A stretch of DNA of 64,000 nucleotides from Pseudomonas gingeri (GCF_013386115.1 NZ_JACAOR010000010.1:1-64000); one strand, 5' to 3'. Positions 32,513 through 41,848 are shown, counted from the stretch's first letter. The notes: generated from the sequence alone by a model not told the origin. A program made the numbers and translations.

Positions 32513-33940
32513 ATGAGCGAACGAATCCCGGTCCAGATAGTTGAAACCTTCGAACCTTTGCCGTCCGATTTTCAGCGCAGGAACATAAAGGCCAAGTCCA
32601 GCGACAACCTGATCCATACCCGCAGCTTCACCGGCCTGTTCCGCAACCTGCGGCTGAGCGGCGCGGGCTTTCTCTTCCTGCTGTTCTTCGGCACCGTCTG
32701 GCTGAACTGGGGTGGGCGCCAGGCCGTGCTGTGGGACCTGGCGAACAGCAAGTTCCATATCTTCGGCGCGACCTTCTGGCCCCAGGACTTTATCCTGCTC
32801 TCGGCATTGCTGATCATCTGTGCCTTCGGCCTGTTCGCAATCACCGTGTTCGCCGGACGGGTCTGGTGCGGCTACACCTGCCCGCAGAGTTCCTGGACCT
32901 GGCTGTTCATGTGGTGCGAGAAAGTCACCGAGGGCGAGCGCAACCAGCGGATCAAGCTGCAGGCGGCGCCCTGGGGGCCGAACAAACTGGCCCGGCGGGC
33001 CGCCAAGCACACCCTGTGGCTGGCCATCAGCCTGCTGACCGCACTGACCTTCGTCGGCTACTTCACGCCGATCCGGCCGCTGGTCCATGAACTGGCGACC
33101 TTGCAGATCGGCGGCGTCAGCCTGTTCTGGGTACTGTTCTTCACCGGCGCCACCTATATCAACGCCGGCTGGCTGCGCGAAGCGGTGTGCATGCACATGT
33201 GCCCCTATGCGCGATTCCAGAGCGTGATGTTCGACAAGGACACCCTGACCATCTCCTACGACGCCGCCCGTGGCGAGAACCGTGGCCCGCGCAAGCGTGA
33301 AGTGGCCCCGGCCAGCGTCGGCCTCGGCGACTGCATCGACTGCCAGATGTGCGTGCAGGTCTGCCCCACCGGCATCGACATCCGTGACGGCCTGCAGATG
33401 GAATGCATCGGCTGCGCGGCGTGCATCGACGCCTGCGACTCGATCATGGACAAGATGGGCTATGCCCGCGGGCTGGTCAGCTACACCTCCGAGCATCAGT
33501 TGCAGGGTGGCAAGACCCACCTGCTGCGGCCACGGCTGATCGGCTACAGCGCGGTGCTGCTGATCATGATCGGTGCCCTGGTGGTGGCGCTGGTCGAACG
33601 GCCGATGGTGTCGCTGGACGTCAGCAAGGACCGTGGCCTGTTCCGGGAAAACAGCCAGGGGCAGATCGAGAACATCTACAGCCTCAAAGTCATCAACAAG
33701 ACCCAGCAACGCCAGCAGTACCGCCTGGAACTGCTCGACGGCGAAGGTTTCCAGTTGCAGGGCAAGACCGAGCTGAGCCTGGCGCCCGGCGAGATTGCCG
33801 ACTTCCCCGTTTCGGTGGCGATGACCACCGACAAACCGGCGAGCAGCTCCCGCGAACTCGGTTTCCGCGTGATCGATGACGATGAGCCCGGTATCTACAG
33901 CGTGGCGAAGACCCGCTTTGTCGCCCCGCTGAATCGCTGA
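32513..33940 (+). CDS. ccoG: Cytochrome c oxidase accessory protein CcoG (RdxA/FixG)
   Basis: 475 residues from the ATG at 32513 (MSERIPVQIVE), preferred to an in-frame ATG at 32489; the ribosome site is weak for both. It shows several membrane helices, the motifs CGYTCPQSSWTW and MCPYARFQSVMFD, two [4Fe-4S] clusters (CIDCQMCVQVCP and CIGCAACIDACD, about 278-320) and an Ig-like C-terminal domain. In other bacteria it supplies copper in reduced form for assembly of cbb3 oxidase. The ccoNOPQ and ccoHIS genes are not nearby, and I see no Anr/FNR box (TTGAT-N4-ATCAA) upstream. Confidence 0.93.
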   Translation: MSERIPVQIVETFEPLPSDFQRRNIKAKSSDNLIHTRSFTGLFRNLRLSGAGFLFLLFFGTVWLNWGGRQAVLWDLANSKFHIFGATFWPQDFILLSALLIICAFGLFAITVFAGRVWCGYTCPQSSWTWLFMWCEKVTEGERNQRIKLQAAPWGPNKLARRAAKHTLWLAISLLTALTFVGYFTPIRPLVHELATLQIGGVSLFWVLFFTGATYINAGWLREAVCMHMCPYARFQSVMFDKDTLTISYDAARGENRGPRKREVAPASVGLGDCIDCQMCVQVCPTGIDIRDGLQMECIGCAACIDACDSIMDKMGYARGLVSYTSEHQLQGGKTHLLRPRLIGYSAVLLIMIGALVVALVERPMVSLDVSKDRGLFRENSQGQIENIYSLKVINKTQQRQQYRLELLDGEGFQLQGKTELSLAPGEIADFPVSVAMTTDKPASSSRELGFRVIDDDEPGIYSVAKTRFVAPLNR

Positions 33941-33950
33941 TGACATAGAA

Positions 33951-33975
33951 TCCCCGGGCGCGAGAAGCCCCGGGA
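33951..33975 (+). terminator. Hairpin between ccoG and the MocR gene
   Basis: TCCCCGGG (33951-33958) pairs with CCCCGGGA (33968-33975), 11 bases after the ccoG stop. There is no T run, so it is a weak terminator candidate. Confidence 0.4.
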
Positions 33976-34010
33976 ACGCCCCTCGAACAAGACTTGCGTG
34001 CCTGCATCGA

Positions 34011-35435
34011 ATGAGCCAAGCCACCATGAAACGCTACGAGAAATTCGCCGACGATATCGCCGAACTGATCCGCTCCGGAGTCCTCGGGCCCGGGCAGCGG
34101 GTGCCGTCGGTGCGATATGCCAGCCAGACCTACGGCGTCAGCCCGTCCACGGTGTTCCAGGCCTACTACCTGCTGGAGCGCCGCGGGCTGATTCGCGCCC
34201 GGCCGCGCTCGGGCTACTTCGTCAACACCCATGCACCCAGCCCGTTCTCGGAGCCGGTGATCAGCCACCAGGTCCACGAGTCAACCGAGGTCGATGTCAG
34301 CGAACTGGTGTTCTCGGTGCTCGATTCGATCAAGGACCCGACCACCGTGCCCTTCGGCTCGGCCTTCCCCAGCCCGATGCTGTTTCCCCTGCAACGCCTG
34401 GCCCGCTCCATGGCCAGCGCCAGCCGCGAGATGGACCCGCGCATGGTGGTCACCGACCTGTCGCCGGGCAACCCGCAACTGCGCCGGCAGATCGCCCTGC
34501 GCTACATGGTCGGCGGGCTGATGCTGCCCATGGAGGAACTGCTGATCACCAACGGCGCCCTGGAAGCGCTGAACCTGTGCCTGCAAGCCGTCACCGAGCC
34601 CGGCGACCTGGTCGCCATCGAAGCCCCGGCGTTCTACGCCTGCCTGCAGGTACTGGAACGCCTGAAGCTCAAGGCGGTGGAAATCCCCGTGCACCCACGG
34701 GACGGCATCGACCTCGGCGTGCTGGCGCAGACCCTCGAGCGCCACCCGATCAAGGCCGTGTGGTGCATGACCAGTTTCCAGAACCCCATGGGCGCGACCA
34801 TGCCCGAGGCGAAGAAACAGGCACTGGTGGAACTGCTGCGCGAGCACCAGGTGCCGCTGATCGAGGACGATGTCTACGCCGAACTCTATTACGGGCAGCA
34901 GGCCCCGAAGCCGGCCAAGGCGTTCGACAGCGAAGGCCTGGTGATGCATTGCGGCTCGTTCGCCAAGAGCCTGGCCCCGGGCTACCGCATCGGCTGGGTC
35001 GCGGCGGGACGCTATGCGCAGAAGATCGAACGGCTGAAGCTGATGACTTCGCTCTGCGCCTCGATGCCAGCCCAGGCGGCCATCGCCGACTACCTGCAAC
35101 ACGGCGGCTACGACCGGCATCTGCGCCGCCTGCGCTATGCCCTGGAAGAACAGCAGAGCGCCATGCTCGCGGCCATCGCCCGCTACTTCCCGGCACAGAC
35201 CCGGGTCAGCCAACCGGCCGGCGGATACTTCCTGTGGCTGGAGCTGCCGGAGCAGATGGACTCGTTGAAGCTGTTCCAGATGGCCCTGGCCCAGGGCATC
35301 AGCATTGCCCCGGGGCCGATCTTTTCACCGGCCCGGCGCTTCAGGAACTGCATTCGCCTGAACTACGGCAGCCCCTGGGACGACGCCTCGGAGAAAGCCA
35401 TGGAAACCCTGGGACGCATCGTCCGTTCGTTCTGA
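34011..35435 (+). CDS. MocR/PdxR-type regulator (GntR winged helix plus aminotransferase domain)
   Basis: 474 residues. Residues 1-75 are a GntR winged helix (GQRVPSVRYASQTYGVSPSTVFQAYYLLERRGLI); the rest is a fold-type I PLP aminotransferase domain with the Schiff-base Lys in SFAKSLAPGYRIGW (about 320) and the DDVYAELYYG segment. Members bind PLP or an amino-acid adduct to control neighbouring metabolic genes. The start could also be the ATG at 34026 (MKRYEKFADDI); neither has a strong ribosome site. The target is unknown. Confidence 0.9.
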   Translation: MSQATMKRYEKFADDIAELIRSGVLGPGQRVPSVRYASQTYGVSPSTVFQAYYLLERRGLIRARPRSGYFVNTHAPSPFSEPVISHQVHESTEVDVSELVFSVLDSIKDPTTVPFGSAFPSPMLFPLQRLARSMASASREMDPRMVVTDLSPGNPQLRRQIALRYMVGGLMLPMEELLITNGALEALNLCLQAVTEPGDLVAIEAPAFYACLQVLERLKLKAVEIPVHPRDGIDLGVLAQTLERHPIKAVWCMTSFQNPMGATMPEAKKQALVELLREHQVPLIEDDVYAELYYGQQAPKPAKAFDSEGLVMHCGSFAKSLAPGYRIGWVAAGRYAQKIERLKLMTSLCASMPAQAAIADYLQHGGYDRHLRRLRYALEEQQSAMLAAIARYFPAQTRVSQPAGGYFLWLELPEQMDSLKLFQMALAQGISIAPGPIFSPARRFRNCIRLNYGSPWDDASEKAMETLGRIVRSF

Positions 35436-35438
35436 CGC

Positions 35439-36020
35439 TCAGGCCGGCACCTCGGCGGACCAGTGCATCAGGTACGCCGCGCCGGTCACCCGGATCAGCG
35501 GATGGGGCACCACCTGGCATTCACCGACAATCCGGAAACCGTGGCGGGTGTAGAACCGGCAGGCGCCGCTGTTCATCGCATAATCGATCAGGCTCAGGCC
35601 CTTGAGCCCCAGTGCCGCGCAGCGCTGACGGGCGAGCGCGAGAAAACGTGCGCCCAGCCCCTGGTTACGCCAGCCTTCGTGCAAGGCCAGGCTGGAGATA
35701 TACAGCGTGTCGGGAATTTCCAGGTCGGCATAGGGCGCCAGGACCGGGTCAGTGGCCGGCGCCGGATCGGGGTCGTGCAGCATCGGGTAGCTGTGCAGCA
35801 TACCGATGACCTGGCCGCCGGCCTCCGCCATCAGGCAGTTTTCATAGGAGAACTCCACGCCTTCGCGGCGGTAGCGGCGCTCGCCGACATCCAGCAGCGA
35901 CTCGCCCTCCTCGGCGATCCGGCTCCAGATATAGTCGGCGGCCCCCTCCGAGGATATCTGGAACAGCCGGGCAATCTCGCGGGCATCCGTGCGTAGTGCC
36001 GGACGGAAGGTGACGGTCAT
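35439..36020 (-). CDS. GNAT-family N-acetyltransferase
   Basis: 193 residues with GAGGA before the ATG. The GNAT core is seen in YISSLALHEGWRNQGLGARFLALARQ (acetyl-CoA loop RNQGLG, about 118-123) and the following GLKGLSLIDYAMNSGACRFYTRHGF. It would transfer an acetyl group to an amine; the substrate is unknown. It converges with the MocR gene, 3 bases apart. Confidence 0.88.
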   Translation of the reverse strand: MTVTFRPALRTDAREIARLFQISSEGAADYIWSRIAEEGESLLDVGERRYRREGVEFSYENCLMAEAGGQVIGMLHSYPMLHDPDPAPATDPVLAPYADLEIPDTLYISSLALHEGWRNQGLGARFLALARQRCAALGLKGLSLIDYAMNSGACRFYTRHGFRIVGECQVVPHPLIRVTGAAYLMHWSAEVPA

Positions 36021-36142
36021 CGGACAATCCTCTGTGACGGCTGAGCAAGTCAGCGCAGACGGTGAATTTCAGCCGTCACATACTGAGGATACGGGCGGAA
36101 CGACGAGTGCACCGGAACGACACCCTGGCGACCGAAACCGAC

Positions 36143-36889
36143 TCAGCGGCCGCCGGCCAGGTCGATAAAGGTCCCGGTGGCATAGGAAGCCTTGTCCGAA
36201 AGCAACCAGACAATCGCCTCGGCCACTTCTTCGGCGCGGCCGCCACGGCCCATGGGAATGGCCGACTCCAGCTTGCTGACCCGATCCGCGTCGCCGCTCA
36301 AGGCGTGGAATTCGGTGTAGATATAGCCGGGGCGCACCGCGTTGACGCGGATGCCCTCGCCCGCCAGCTCCTTGGACAAGCCGAGGGTGAAGGTGTCCAG
36401 CGCGCCCTTGGAGGCTGCGTAGTCCACGTATTCGTTGGGCGAGCCGAGACGGGCCGCCGCCGAAGACACATTGACGATATTGCCGCCCTGCCCGCCATGG
36501 CGCGGCGACATGCGCAACACCGCATGCTTGGCGCAGAGGATCGGCGCCAGGGTGTTGACCTTCAGGGTTTGCAGAATGCGGAACTCGGACATTTCATCGA
36601 CCCGCGACTTATGCCCGACGGTCCCGGCGTTGTTCACCAGCGCGGTGACCGGGCCAAGCTCGGCGTCCACCCGGCTGAACAGGCGGATCACCTCGTCCTC
36701 GATACTGACATCCGCCCGCACCGTGATGGCCTGTGCGCCCAATGCCCGGACCTGCTCCAGTACCGCATGGGCGGCGTCCGTGTCGCTCATGTAGTTGATG
36801 CAGATCCGATAACCCTGCCGTGCCGCCAACAACGCAGTCGCCGCGCCGATACCACGGCTGCCGCCGGTGATGACGATGACTTTTTCCAT
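36143..36889 (-). CDS. Short-chain dehydrogenase/reductase (SDR)
   Basis: 248 residues from the ATG at 36889, preceded by AAGGGATC. Classical SDR motifs: VITGGSRGIGAATA (cofactor loop), LVNNAGTVG, the catalytic Ser in NVSSAAARLG, YVDYAASKGALDTF (Tyr-x3-Lys) and RPGYIYTEF. It reduces or oxidises a small carbonyl compound with NAD(P)H. A longer frame extends upstream but is not plausible as protein. Confidence 0.9.
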   Translation of the reverse strand: MEKVIVITGGSRGIGAATALLAARQGYRICINYMSDTDAAHAVLEQVRALGAQAITVRADVSIEDEVIRLFSRVDAELGPVTALVNNAGTVGHKSRVDEMSEFRILQTLKVNTLAPILCAKHAVLRMSPRHGGQGGNIVNVSSAAARLGSPNEYVDYAASKGALDTFTLGLSKELAGEGIRVNAVRPGYIYTEFHALSGDADRVSKLESAIPMGRGGRAEEVAEAIVWLLSDKASYATGTFIDLAGGR

Positions 36890-37004
36890 TGATCCCTTCC
36901 CCCGCCAACTGGTAACCCTGTGCCCTCCAGAATAACCGCGCCGGACGCGGTTTGTGTAGCCATCAAACGTCCTGGAGCCGACCCGGGCGCTGCCACCGGG
37001 CCGT

Positions 37005-37277
37005 TCAGCCCAGTTCCCGCAGATACGCCCAGGGATAGATGCCCTGCTGGTGCCCGTCGTCGAACACCAGTTGCACACCATAGCCCTGGGGGTTGATCCC
37101 GACCAGGCGCACCTCGGCCGTGACCAGCTCGATACGCCCCCGCAGGCGCGCCGCCCGGCACTGGGCGCAGGGGCATGCGGCACGCAAGCGGGCATAAGCC
37201 AGGGACTGCTCGCCATCGGTCCAGGTCAGCACCAGTTGCCCGTCACTGCGCGCATGACGCACTGCCAGGGGCTGCAT
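37005..37277 (-). CDS. DUF971-domain protein
   Basis: 90 residues consisting of one DUF971 domain (the gamma-butyrobetaine-hydroxylase N-terminal type), with the cysteine pattern ACPCAQCRA that in relatives binds zinc or an Fe-S cluster, and GIYPWAYLRELG at the end. The start overlaps the stop of the HEAT-repeat gene by one base, so it is the last gene of the AprA-like/ABC operon. The function in this context is unknown. Confidence 0.88.
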   Translation of the reverse strand: MQPLAVRHARSDGQLVLTWTDGEQSLAYARLRAACPCAQCRAARLRGRIELVTAEVRLVGINPQGYGVQLVFDDGHQQGIYPWAYLRELG

Positions 37278-38245
37278 CAGGCGCCACCGACGCCCAACTG
37301 GGCCAGGGCGATACGCACCGATTTGCGCACCTCCGGATCACCGTCATGCTGCGCCGCCTGCAACGGCGCAATCGCTTCGCGCTGCCCCAGCTCGCCCAGG
37401 GCCAGGGCGGCTTCCTTGCGCAGGTTGCTGATGCTGTGACCGAGCAGTTCGATCAGCGCCGCCAGGGCTCCGGCATAGCGCAGGCGCCCCAGTGAGCGCG
37501 CGGCACGCAGGCGAACCTGCCAGTAGTCGTCGGCCAGCGCCGCTTCCAGCGCCGGACCGGCCTGCCCGAGACCGACCTTGCCCAGGGTGGTCGCCGCCTC
37601 TTCGCGAACCTGCCAGGCCGGATCCAGCAAGGCCGACTGCAACGCCGGCAACACCGCGGGATCACTGGCCAGGCCCAGGGCTCCGGCCGCCACGCGGCGC
37701 ACTTCCGGCTCGGGGTCGGCACTGGCCAGGTGCGCCAATGCCGGCAACGCATCGAGTTGCTTGAGCCAGCCGAGAATCCCCACCGCCTCACGCCGGACGC
37801 TGGCTTCGGGGTCCTGCAGCGCTTGCAGGGCCACGGGGGCACTTTCAGCCAGGCGCAGCTCGCGCAGGGCCCGCAAGGCGCTGCCGCGGACAAACACATC
37901 GGGGTGGCCCGCCCACGGCAGGATCACGTGCCCGGCCTCCTCGGTCTTCAGCAGGCTCAGGCTCTGGGCCGCCACCACCCGGACCTTGTGGTCCCAGTCG
38001 AGCAAGGCCTTGCACAGGGCACTGACCACCTGCGGTTCTTCCCAGGCTTCCAGCAGGCGCGCAGCCTCGGCGCGCACGTCACCGTCCGGATCGGCCTCCA
38101 GGGCGTGGATCAGCCAGGGCAAGGCGTCCGGGTCTTCCAGGTCGGCCAGCTCGATCAGGGCGATGCGGCGAACGCCGGCATCTTCATGTTCCAGGCGCGG
38201 TTGCAGGTCGAGAATGTCGGGGTTGTCGCTGATCAGGTCGGTCAT
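37277..38245 (-). CDS. HEAT-repeat (PBS-lyase-like) protein
   Basis: 322 residues made almost wholly of about ten 30-31-residue alpha-alpha repeats (for example DPEPEVRRVAAGALGLASDP, DPAWQVREEAATTLGKVGLG, DDYWQVRLRAARSLGRLRYA). Such solenoids act as scaffolds or chaperones and in phycobilin lyases bind cofactor-bearing proteins. It overlaps the ABC ATPase gene by 4 bases (ATGA) and the DUF971 gene by one base. A role in maturation or assembly of the operon's redox proteins is inferred. Confidence 0.9.
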   Translation of the reverse strand: MTDLISDNPDILDLQPRLEHEDAGVRRIALIELADLEDPDALPWLIHALEADPDGDVRAEAARLLEAWEEPQVVSALCKALLDWDHKVRVVAAQSLSLLKTEEAGHVILPWAGHPDVFVRGSALRALRELRLAESAPVALQALQDPEASVRREAVGILGWLKQLDALPALAHLASADPEPEVRRVAAGALGLASDPAVLPALQSALLDPAWQVREEAATTLGKVGLGQAGPALEAALADDYWQVRLRAARSLGRLRYAGALAALIELLGHSISNLRKEAALALGELGQREAIAPLQAAQHDGDPEVRKSVRIALAQLGVGGA

Positions 38246-39096
38246 AGGGCAAATCGCGGTTGGGTGTTTTCAAGGGGCAGCCCGAGTGGGGTCAGGCGCG
38301 GTAGTTGACGGCCATCCTGGTGCCGCAGCAGTTCCAGGCAGTGGCGCTTGAGGCGGACGAATTCGGGGCTGGTCAGCAGTTCCGGCTGGCGCGGCCGGGG
38401 GAAGTCCAGGCGCAGGTCTTCGATAAACCGGCCCGGGCGCGGACTCATCACCAGGATCCGGTCGGCCAGGAACAGCGCCTCGTCGATATCATGGGTGACG
38501 AACACCACGGTGGTCTGGATCCGTCCCCAGATATCCAGGAGCAATTCCTGCATCTGGCTGCGGGTCTGGGCGTCGAGGGCACCGAAAGGCTCGTCCATCA
38601 GCAGCAGTTTCGGCCGGTTGATCAGCACCCGGGCAATCTCCACCCGTTGCTGCATGCCGCCGGACAACTGGCTCGGCCAGTGCCCGGCAAAGCCTTCCAG
38701 GCCGACCCAGCCGAGGAATTCGCGGGCCTGGCGCTGGCGCTCGGCCTTGCCGATGCCCTGCATCTTCAGGCCAAAGGCAACATTGTCCAGCACCCGGCGC
38801 CAGGGCAACAGGGTGTGTTGCTGGAACACCATGCCCCGGCTCGGCGAAGGACCGTCGACCGGCTGGCCATCGACCTGCAACGAACCGCCACTGGGCGCCA
38901 GGTGGCCGGCCAGGGCGCCGAGCAGGGTCGACTTGCCACACCCGGACGGCCCGAGAATGCAGACGAACTCCCCCGGTGTCACATCGAAGCTCAGGGCCTG
39001 CACCGCCTCGAAGGCCTCGGGGCCGTTGCCCAGGTGAATCGACAGGCCGTCGATGGCGATCCGGCCCGCGGCGGAAAAGCGTTCGGCGACACTCAT
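38242..39096 (-). CDS. ABC transporter ATP-binding protein (nitrate/sulfonate/taurine type)
   Basis: 284 residues from the ATG at 39096. Walker A GPSGCGKST (about 59-67), signature LSGGMQQRVEIARVL, Walker B LLLMDEPFGALD and the H-loop VTHDIDEAL are intact. The start overlaps the permease stop by one base. It energises import by the adjacent permease and binding protein. Confidence 0.92.
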   Translation of the reverse strand: MSVAERFSAAGRIAIDGLSIHLGNGPEAFEAVQALSFDVTPGEFVCILGPSGCGKSTLLGALAGHLAPSGGSLQVDGQPVDGPSPSRGMVFQQHTLLPWRRVLDNVAFGLKMQGIGKAERQRQAREFLGWVGLEGFAGHWPSQLSGGMQQRVEIARVLINRPKLLLMDEPFGALDAQTRSQMQELLLDIWGRIQTTVVFVTHDIDEALFLADRILVMSPRPGRFIEDLRLDFPRPRQPELLTSPEFVRLKRHCLELLRHQDGRQLPRLTPLGLPLENTQPRFAL

Positions 39097-39890
39097 CAGC
39101 GTTTCTCCTGCGGGCGATACCAGGGCGTCAGCCGCGCCCCGAAACGTTTGACCAGGCCGCTGCTGGCCATGCCGAGCACGCCGATCAGCAGCATGCCGAC
39201 GATGATGTCCGCGTAGTTCTGCAAGGTGTAGGCCTCCCAGGTGTAGTAACCGATGCCCCATTGCCCGGAGATCATTTCCGCGGTGACCAGGCAGAACCAC
39301 GAAGTGCCCATGCCGATGGCCAGGCCGGTGACGATGCTTGGCGCGGCGCCGGGAACGATCACCTCGCGCAGGATCGCCAGGCGCCCCGCTCCCAGACTGC
39401 GGACCGAGGCGATCAGGCGCCGGTCCACTGATTCGACGCCATGCACGGTATTGAGCAGGATCGGGAACAGCGCACCGGTGAAGGTGATAAAGATCATCGA
39501 CAGTTCCGAGGACGGGAACATCAGGATCGCCAGGGGAATCCAGGCCACTGCCGGAATCGGCCGCAGCACTTCCAGCGGCGGCAGCAACAGGTCCTCGGCC
39601 CACTTCGAACGGCCGATGGCCAGGCCCAGCGCCACCGCGACCAGGGCCGCGGCCAGATAGCCGCTGGCGACCCGGCCGAGGCTGCTGAGCAGATGCCGGG
39701 GCAGCGCGTGGGAGTTGAACAACGCCCACGCCGCCTGCACCACCTCAAGCGGCGACGGCACGTTGCGAAAGGTCACCAGCCCGAGATCGAGATGCATGCG
39801 CGCCGCCACCTGCCAGGCTCCCAGGCAGAGCAGCAATGAAGCGAGGCGCAGAGTCCAGCGGCGCCCGAGATCGACAGACAAGCGACTCAT
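39096..39890 (-). CDS. ABC transporter permease (nitrate/sulfonate/taurine type)
   Basis: 264 residues from the ATG at 39890, chosen because the first membrane helix (LASLLLCLGAWQVAARM) then begins near residue 15. It has about six helices and the ATPase-contact (EAA) loop around SVRSLGAGRLAILREVIVPGAAP. The binding-protein gene ends 10 bases upstream. Confidence 0.92.
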   Translation of the reverse strand: MSRLSVDLGRRWTLRLASLLLCLGAWQVAARMHLDLGLVTFRNVPSPLEVVQAAWALFNSHALPRHLLSSLGRVASGYLAAALVAVALGLAIGRSKWAEDLLLPPLEVLRPIPAVAWIPLAILMFPSSELSMIFITFTGALFPILLNTVHGVESVDRRLIASVRSLGAGRLAILREVIVPGAAPSIVTGLAIGMGTSWFCLVTAEMISGQWGIGYYTWEAYTLQNYADIIVGMLLIGVLGMASSGLVKRFGARLTPWYRPQEKR

Positions 39891-39900
39891 GTTCCTCACC

Positions 39901-41307
39901 TCAACGCTGGGCCAGGGCCTGGCGGCTGGCATCGGCGAAATCCCGAACCTCGCCGCCATGGGCCTGGGCAAACTGCCGGGCCTGCTCCTTGAGCAGGAAG
40001 GCGTTCAGGCGGCCCTTGGCATCGCTGACAAACCAGGCTTGCGCAGCGAGCAGCTTGATCCCGCTGTCACTGGCCTGGGCATAGACCGCGCGCACTGCCT
40101 TGCCGGCCTTCTGCAGATTCGCCAGGTCGGCGAGCGCCGCCTGGGGCGAGGCGTAGCTGCGCACCTTGGGTTCGTCCTTGAGCCAGATCTGCGCGACCTG
40201 CTTCGGATCGGTGATCGGCTTGCCGCTCAGCGCATCGTTGGCAACCAGCGGCTGCTGGGCGTAGTTGGCCAGTTGCTTGTCGTAGTCGAGACCGGACTCC
40301 TTGAAGGCCTGGCGAATGAAGTGGTCATCGATAAAGGTCTCGGTGTTGAGTCCCCGATCCGCCTTCTTCAGCAATTTCAGGGTGTCGATGGCCGTGGCCA
40401 CGGCCTTGCGGTACTCGGGTTTCCAGGTCAGGTCGCGGGTCTGCAGGCCCAGCGGGCCATGGAACAGGTAATTGACCTCGGCCTCGACCCCGGCAACCTT
40501 CTCGATCAATTGGCTGTACTTCTCCGGATCGGCCGCGAGCAACTGGTTGGCCTCGATACTGGCGCGCAGGTAGGCGACGACGATTTCCGGGTAACGCCTG
40601 GCGTAGTCGCTGTCCACCAGCGCACCATGGAAGGTCGGTGCCTTGGCCTGGGAGCCGTCATAGATTTTGCGGGCGAAACCACGGTTCTCGAACAGCTCGG
40701 CGAACGGCACGAAATCGGCATGGGCGGCGATCTTGTTGGCCTGCAAGGCGGAACCGGCGACTTCCGGCGGCTGGGCGATCACCGTCACGTCCTTGTCCGG
40801 GTCCCAGCCCTGGGCCGCGATGGCCCGTAGCAACATACCGTGGGCGGTCGAGGCGAACGGCACGGAAATGGTCTGGCCCTTGAGTTCGCTGAACGACTGC
40901 ACCGGCGAATCCTTGGGCACCACGACGCCGTTGCCGCTGCCTTCGATGCTGCCCGACAGCACGCTGATAAACAGGCTGTGCTTGCCCGCCGCCTCATGGG
41001 CCACACCGTTGAGTGCTCCGGGGAAATCGGCCATGGCACCGAAGTCGAGTTTGCCGGCGACCATTTCATTGGTCAGCGGCGCGCCGCTGGTGAAGTTCTT
41101 CCACTGGATATCGTACTGGGCGTCCTTGTAGGCGCCGTCCTTGGGCAGGTACTTGTCGAGCAGCCCGAGTTCGCGGATCAACAGGCCGCCAGTGGCGCAG
41201 TTGATGGTGCTGTCCTGGGTGCCGATGGCGATGCGGATAGTCTCGGCCTGGACGCCAAAGGCGCTCAGGGCCAGGGCCAGGCCGGCAAGAGTGATGCGTG
41301 CACGCAT
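39901..41307 (-). CDS. ABC transporter substrate-binding protein (NMT1/SsuA-like), long form
   Basis: 468 residues from the ATG at 41307; signal peptide ends at FGVQA-ET. The NMT1-like core includes IRIAIGTQDSTINC, LDFGAMADFPGAL and FSELKGQTISVPFASTAHG. It is about 140 residues longer than ordinary SsuA/TauA proteins (compare 51056 and 53610); the added C-terminal part (from about 330) is unassigned. The ligand is unknown, probably a small organic anion. It lies between the ferredoxin gene and the permease gene in one operon. Confidence 0.88.
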   Translation of the reverse strand: MRARITLAGLALALSAFGVQAETIRIAIGTQDSTINCATGGLLIRELGLLDKYLPKDGAYKDAQYDIQWKNFTSGAPLTNEMVAGKLDFGAMADFPGALNGVAHEAAGKHSLFISVLSGSIEGSGNGVVVPKDSPVQSFSELKGQTISVPFASTAHGMLLRAIAAQGWDPDKDVTVIAQPPEVAGSALQANKIAAHADFVPFAELFENRGFARKIYDGSQAKAPTFHGALVDSDYARRYPEIVVAYLRASIEANQLLAADPEKYSQLIEKVAGVEAEVNYLFHGPLGLQTRDLTWKPEYRKAVATAIDTLKLLKKADRGLNTETFIDDHFIRQAFKESGLDYDKQLANYAQQPLVANDALSGKPITDPKQVAQIWLKDEPKVRSYASPQAALADLANLQKAGKAVRAVYAQASDSGIKLLAAQAWFVSDAKGRLNAFLLKEQARQFAQAHGGEVRDFADASRQALAQR

Positions 41308-41455
41308 GGGTGTTTCCCCTCGAATCATGAAAGATGGAGTCGTCTCCGCCGCCGGGAACCGGGGTGGGAAACGAGGGGGTGCTGGATCAGGCGTCCGGTG
41401 GTGGGCCGGTGGCGTTTTTTTTCTTGTGAGTCTTGCAAGTGTGGCGTTTGTCGCC

Positions 41456-41701
41456 TCAGCGCAGCAGGTAGGGAATCTCCACCTTTACCGCACCGGTCGG
41501 GCAGTCCTTTTCACAAGGCATGCAGTACCAGCACTCATCGAAGGCCATATAGGCCTTCTGGGTCGCCGGATTGATTGCCAGCAGGTCCATCGGGCAGACA
41601 TCGACACAGACGGTGCAGCCCTTGTGGGCGATGCACTTGTCCTCGTCGACGGTGACCGGCGCATTGCTGCGAAAGAATATTTCCTGGGGCTGGAAGGCCA
41701 T
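41456..41701 (-). CDS. AprB-like ferredoxin with two [4Fe-4S] clusters
   Basis: 81 residues. Two cluster motifs are seen: CIAHKGCTVCVDVCP and CWYCMPCEKDCPTGA. The first is irregular, with CIAHKGC spacing as in the beta subunit of adenylylsulfate reductase; the second, with W-Y-C-M-P-C, also resembles AprB. The C-terminal tail of AprB is missing (AprB is about 150 residues). It would pass electrons to or from the adjacent AprA-like flavoprotein. A REP pair lies in the 158-base gap between the two genes. Confidence 0.88.
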   Translation of the reverse strand: MAFQPQEIFFRSNAPVTVDEDKCIAHKGCTVCVDVCPMDLLAINPATQKAYMAFDECWYCMPCEKDCPTGAVKVEIPYLLR

Positions 41702-41759
41702 GGCATGGTGTCCTCTATATTCTTGTTAACAGTCGCTCAACCTGAAGAGATACACTCCT

Positions 41760-41848
41760 TGTAGGAGCCGGCTTGCTGGCGATAGCGGTCTGTCAGTTGA
41801 AACTTCCTGACCTGATCCACCGCCATCGCCAGCAAGCCGGCTCCTACA
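41760..41848. repeat. REP pair with perfect 24-base inverted arms
   Basis: The arm at 41760-41783 (TGTAGGAGCCGGCTTGCTGG then CGAT) is exactly mirrored at 41825-41848. It lies inside the operon, between the AprA-like and AprB-like genes, where it could protect the upstream mRNA from decay and set subunit ratios. Confidence 0.85.

Noticed and set aside
31868..34027. A 719-codon open frame antisense to ccoG and its neighbours
   Set aside because: It spans intergenic DNA and two sense genes and has low-complexity composition; an artefact of GC-rich third positions.
23187..41848. CRISPR-like repeats
   Set aside because: The repeated segments are paired REP palindromes at isolated sites, without regular spacers or cas genes.
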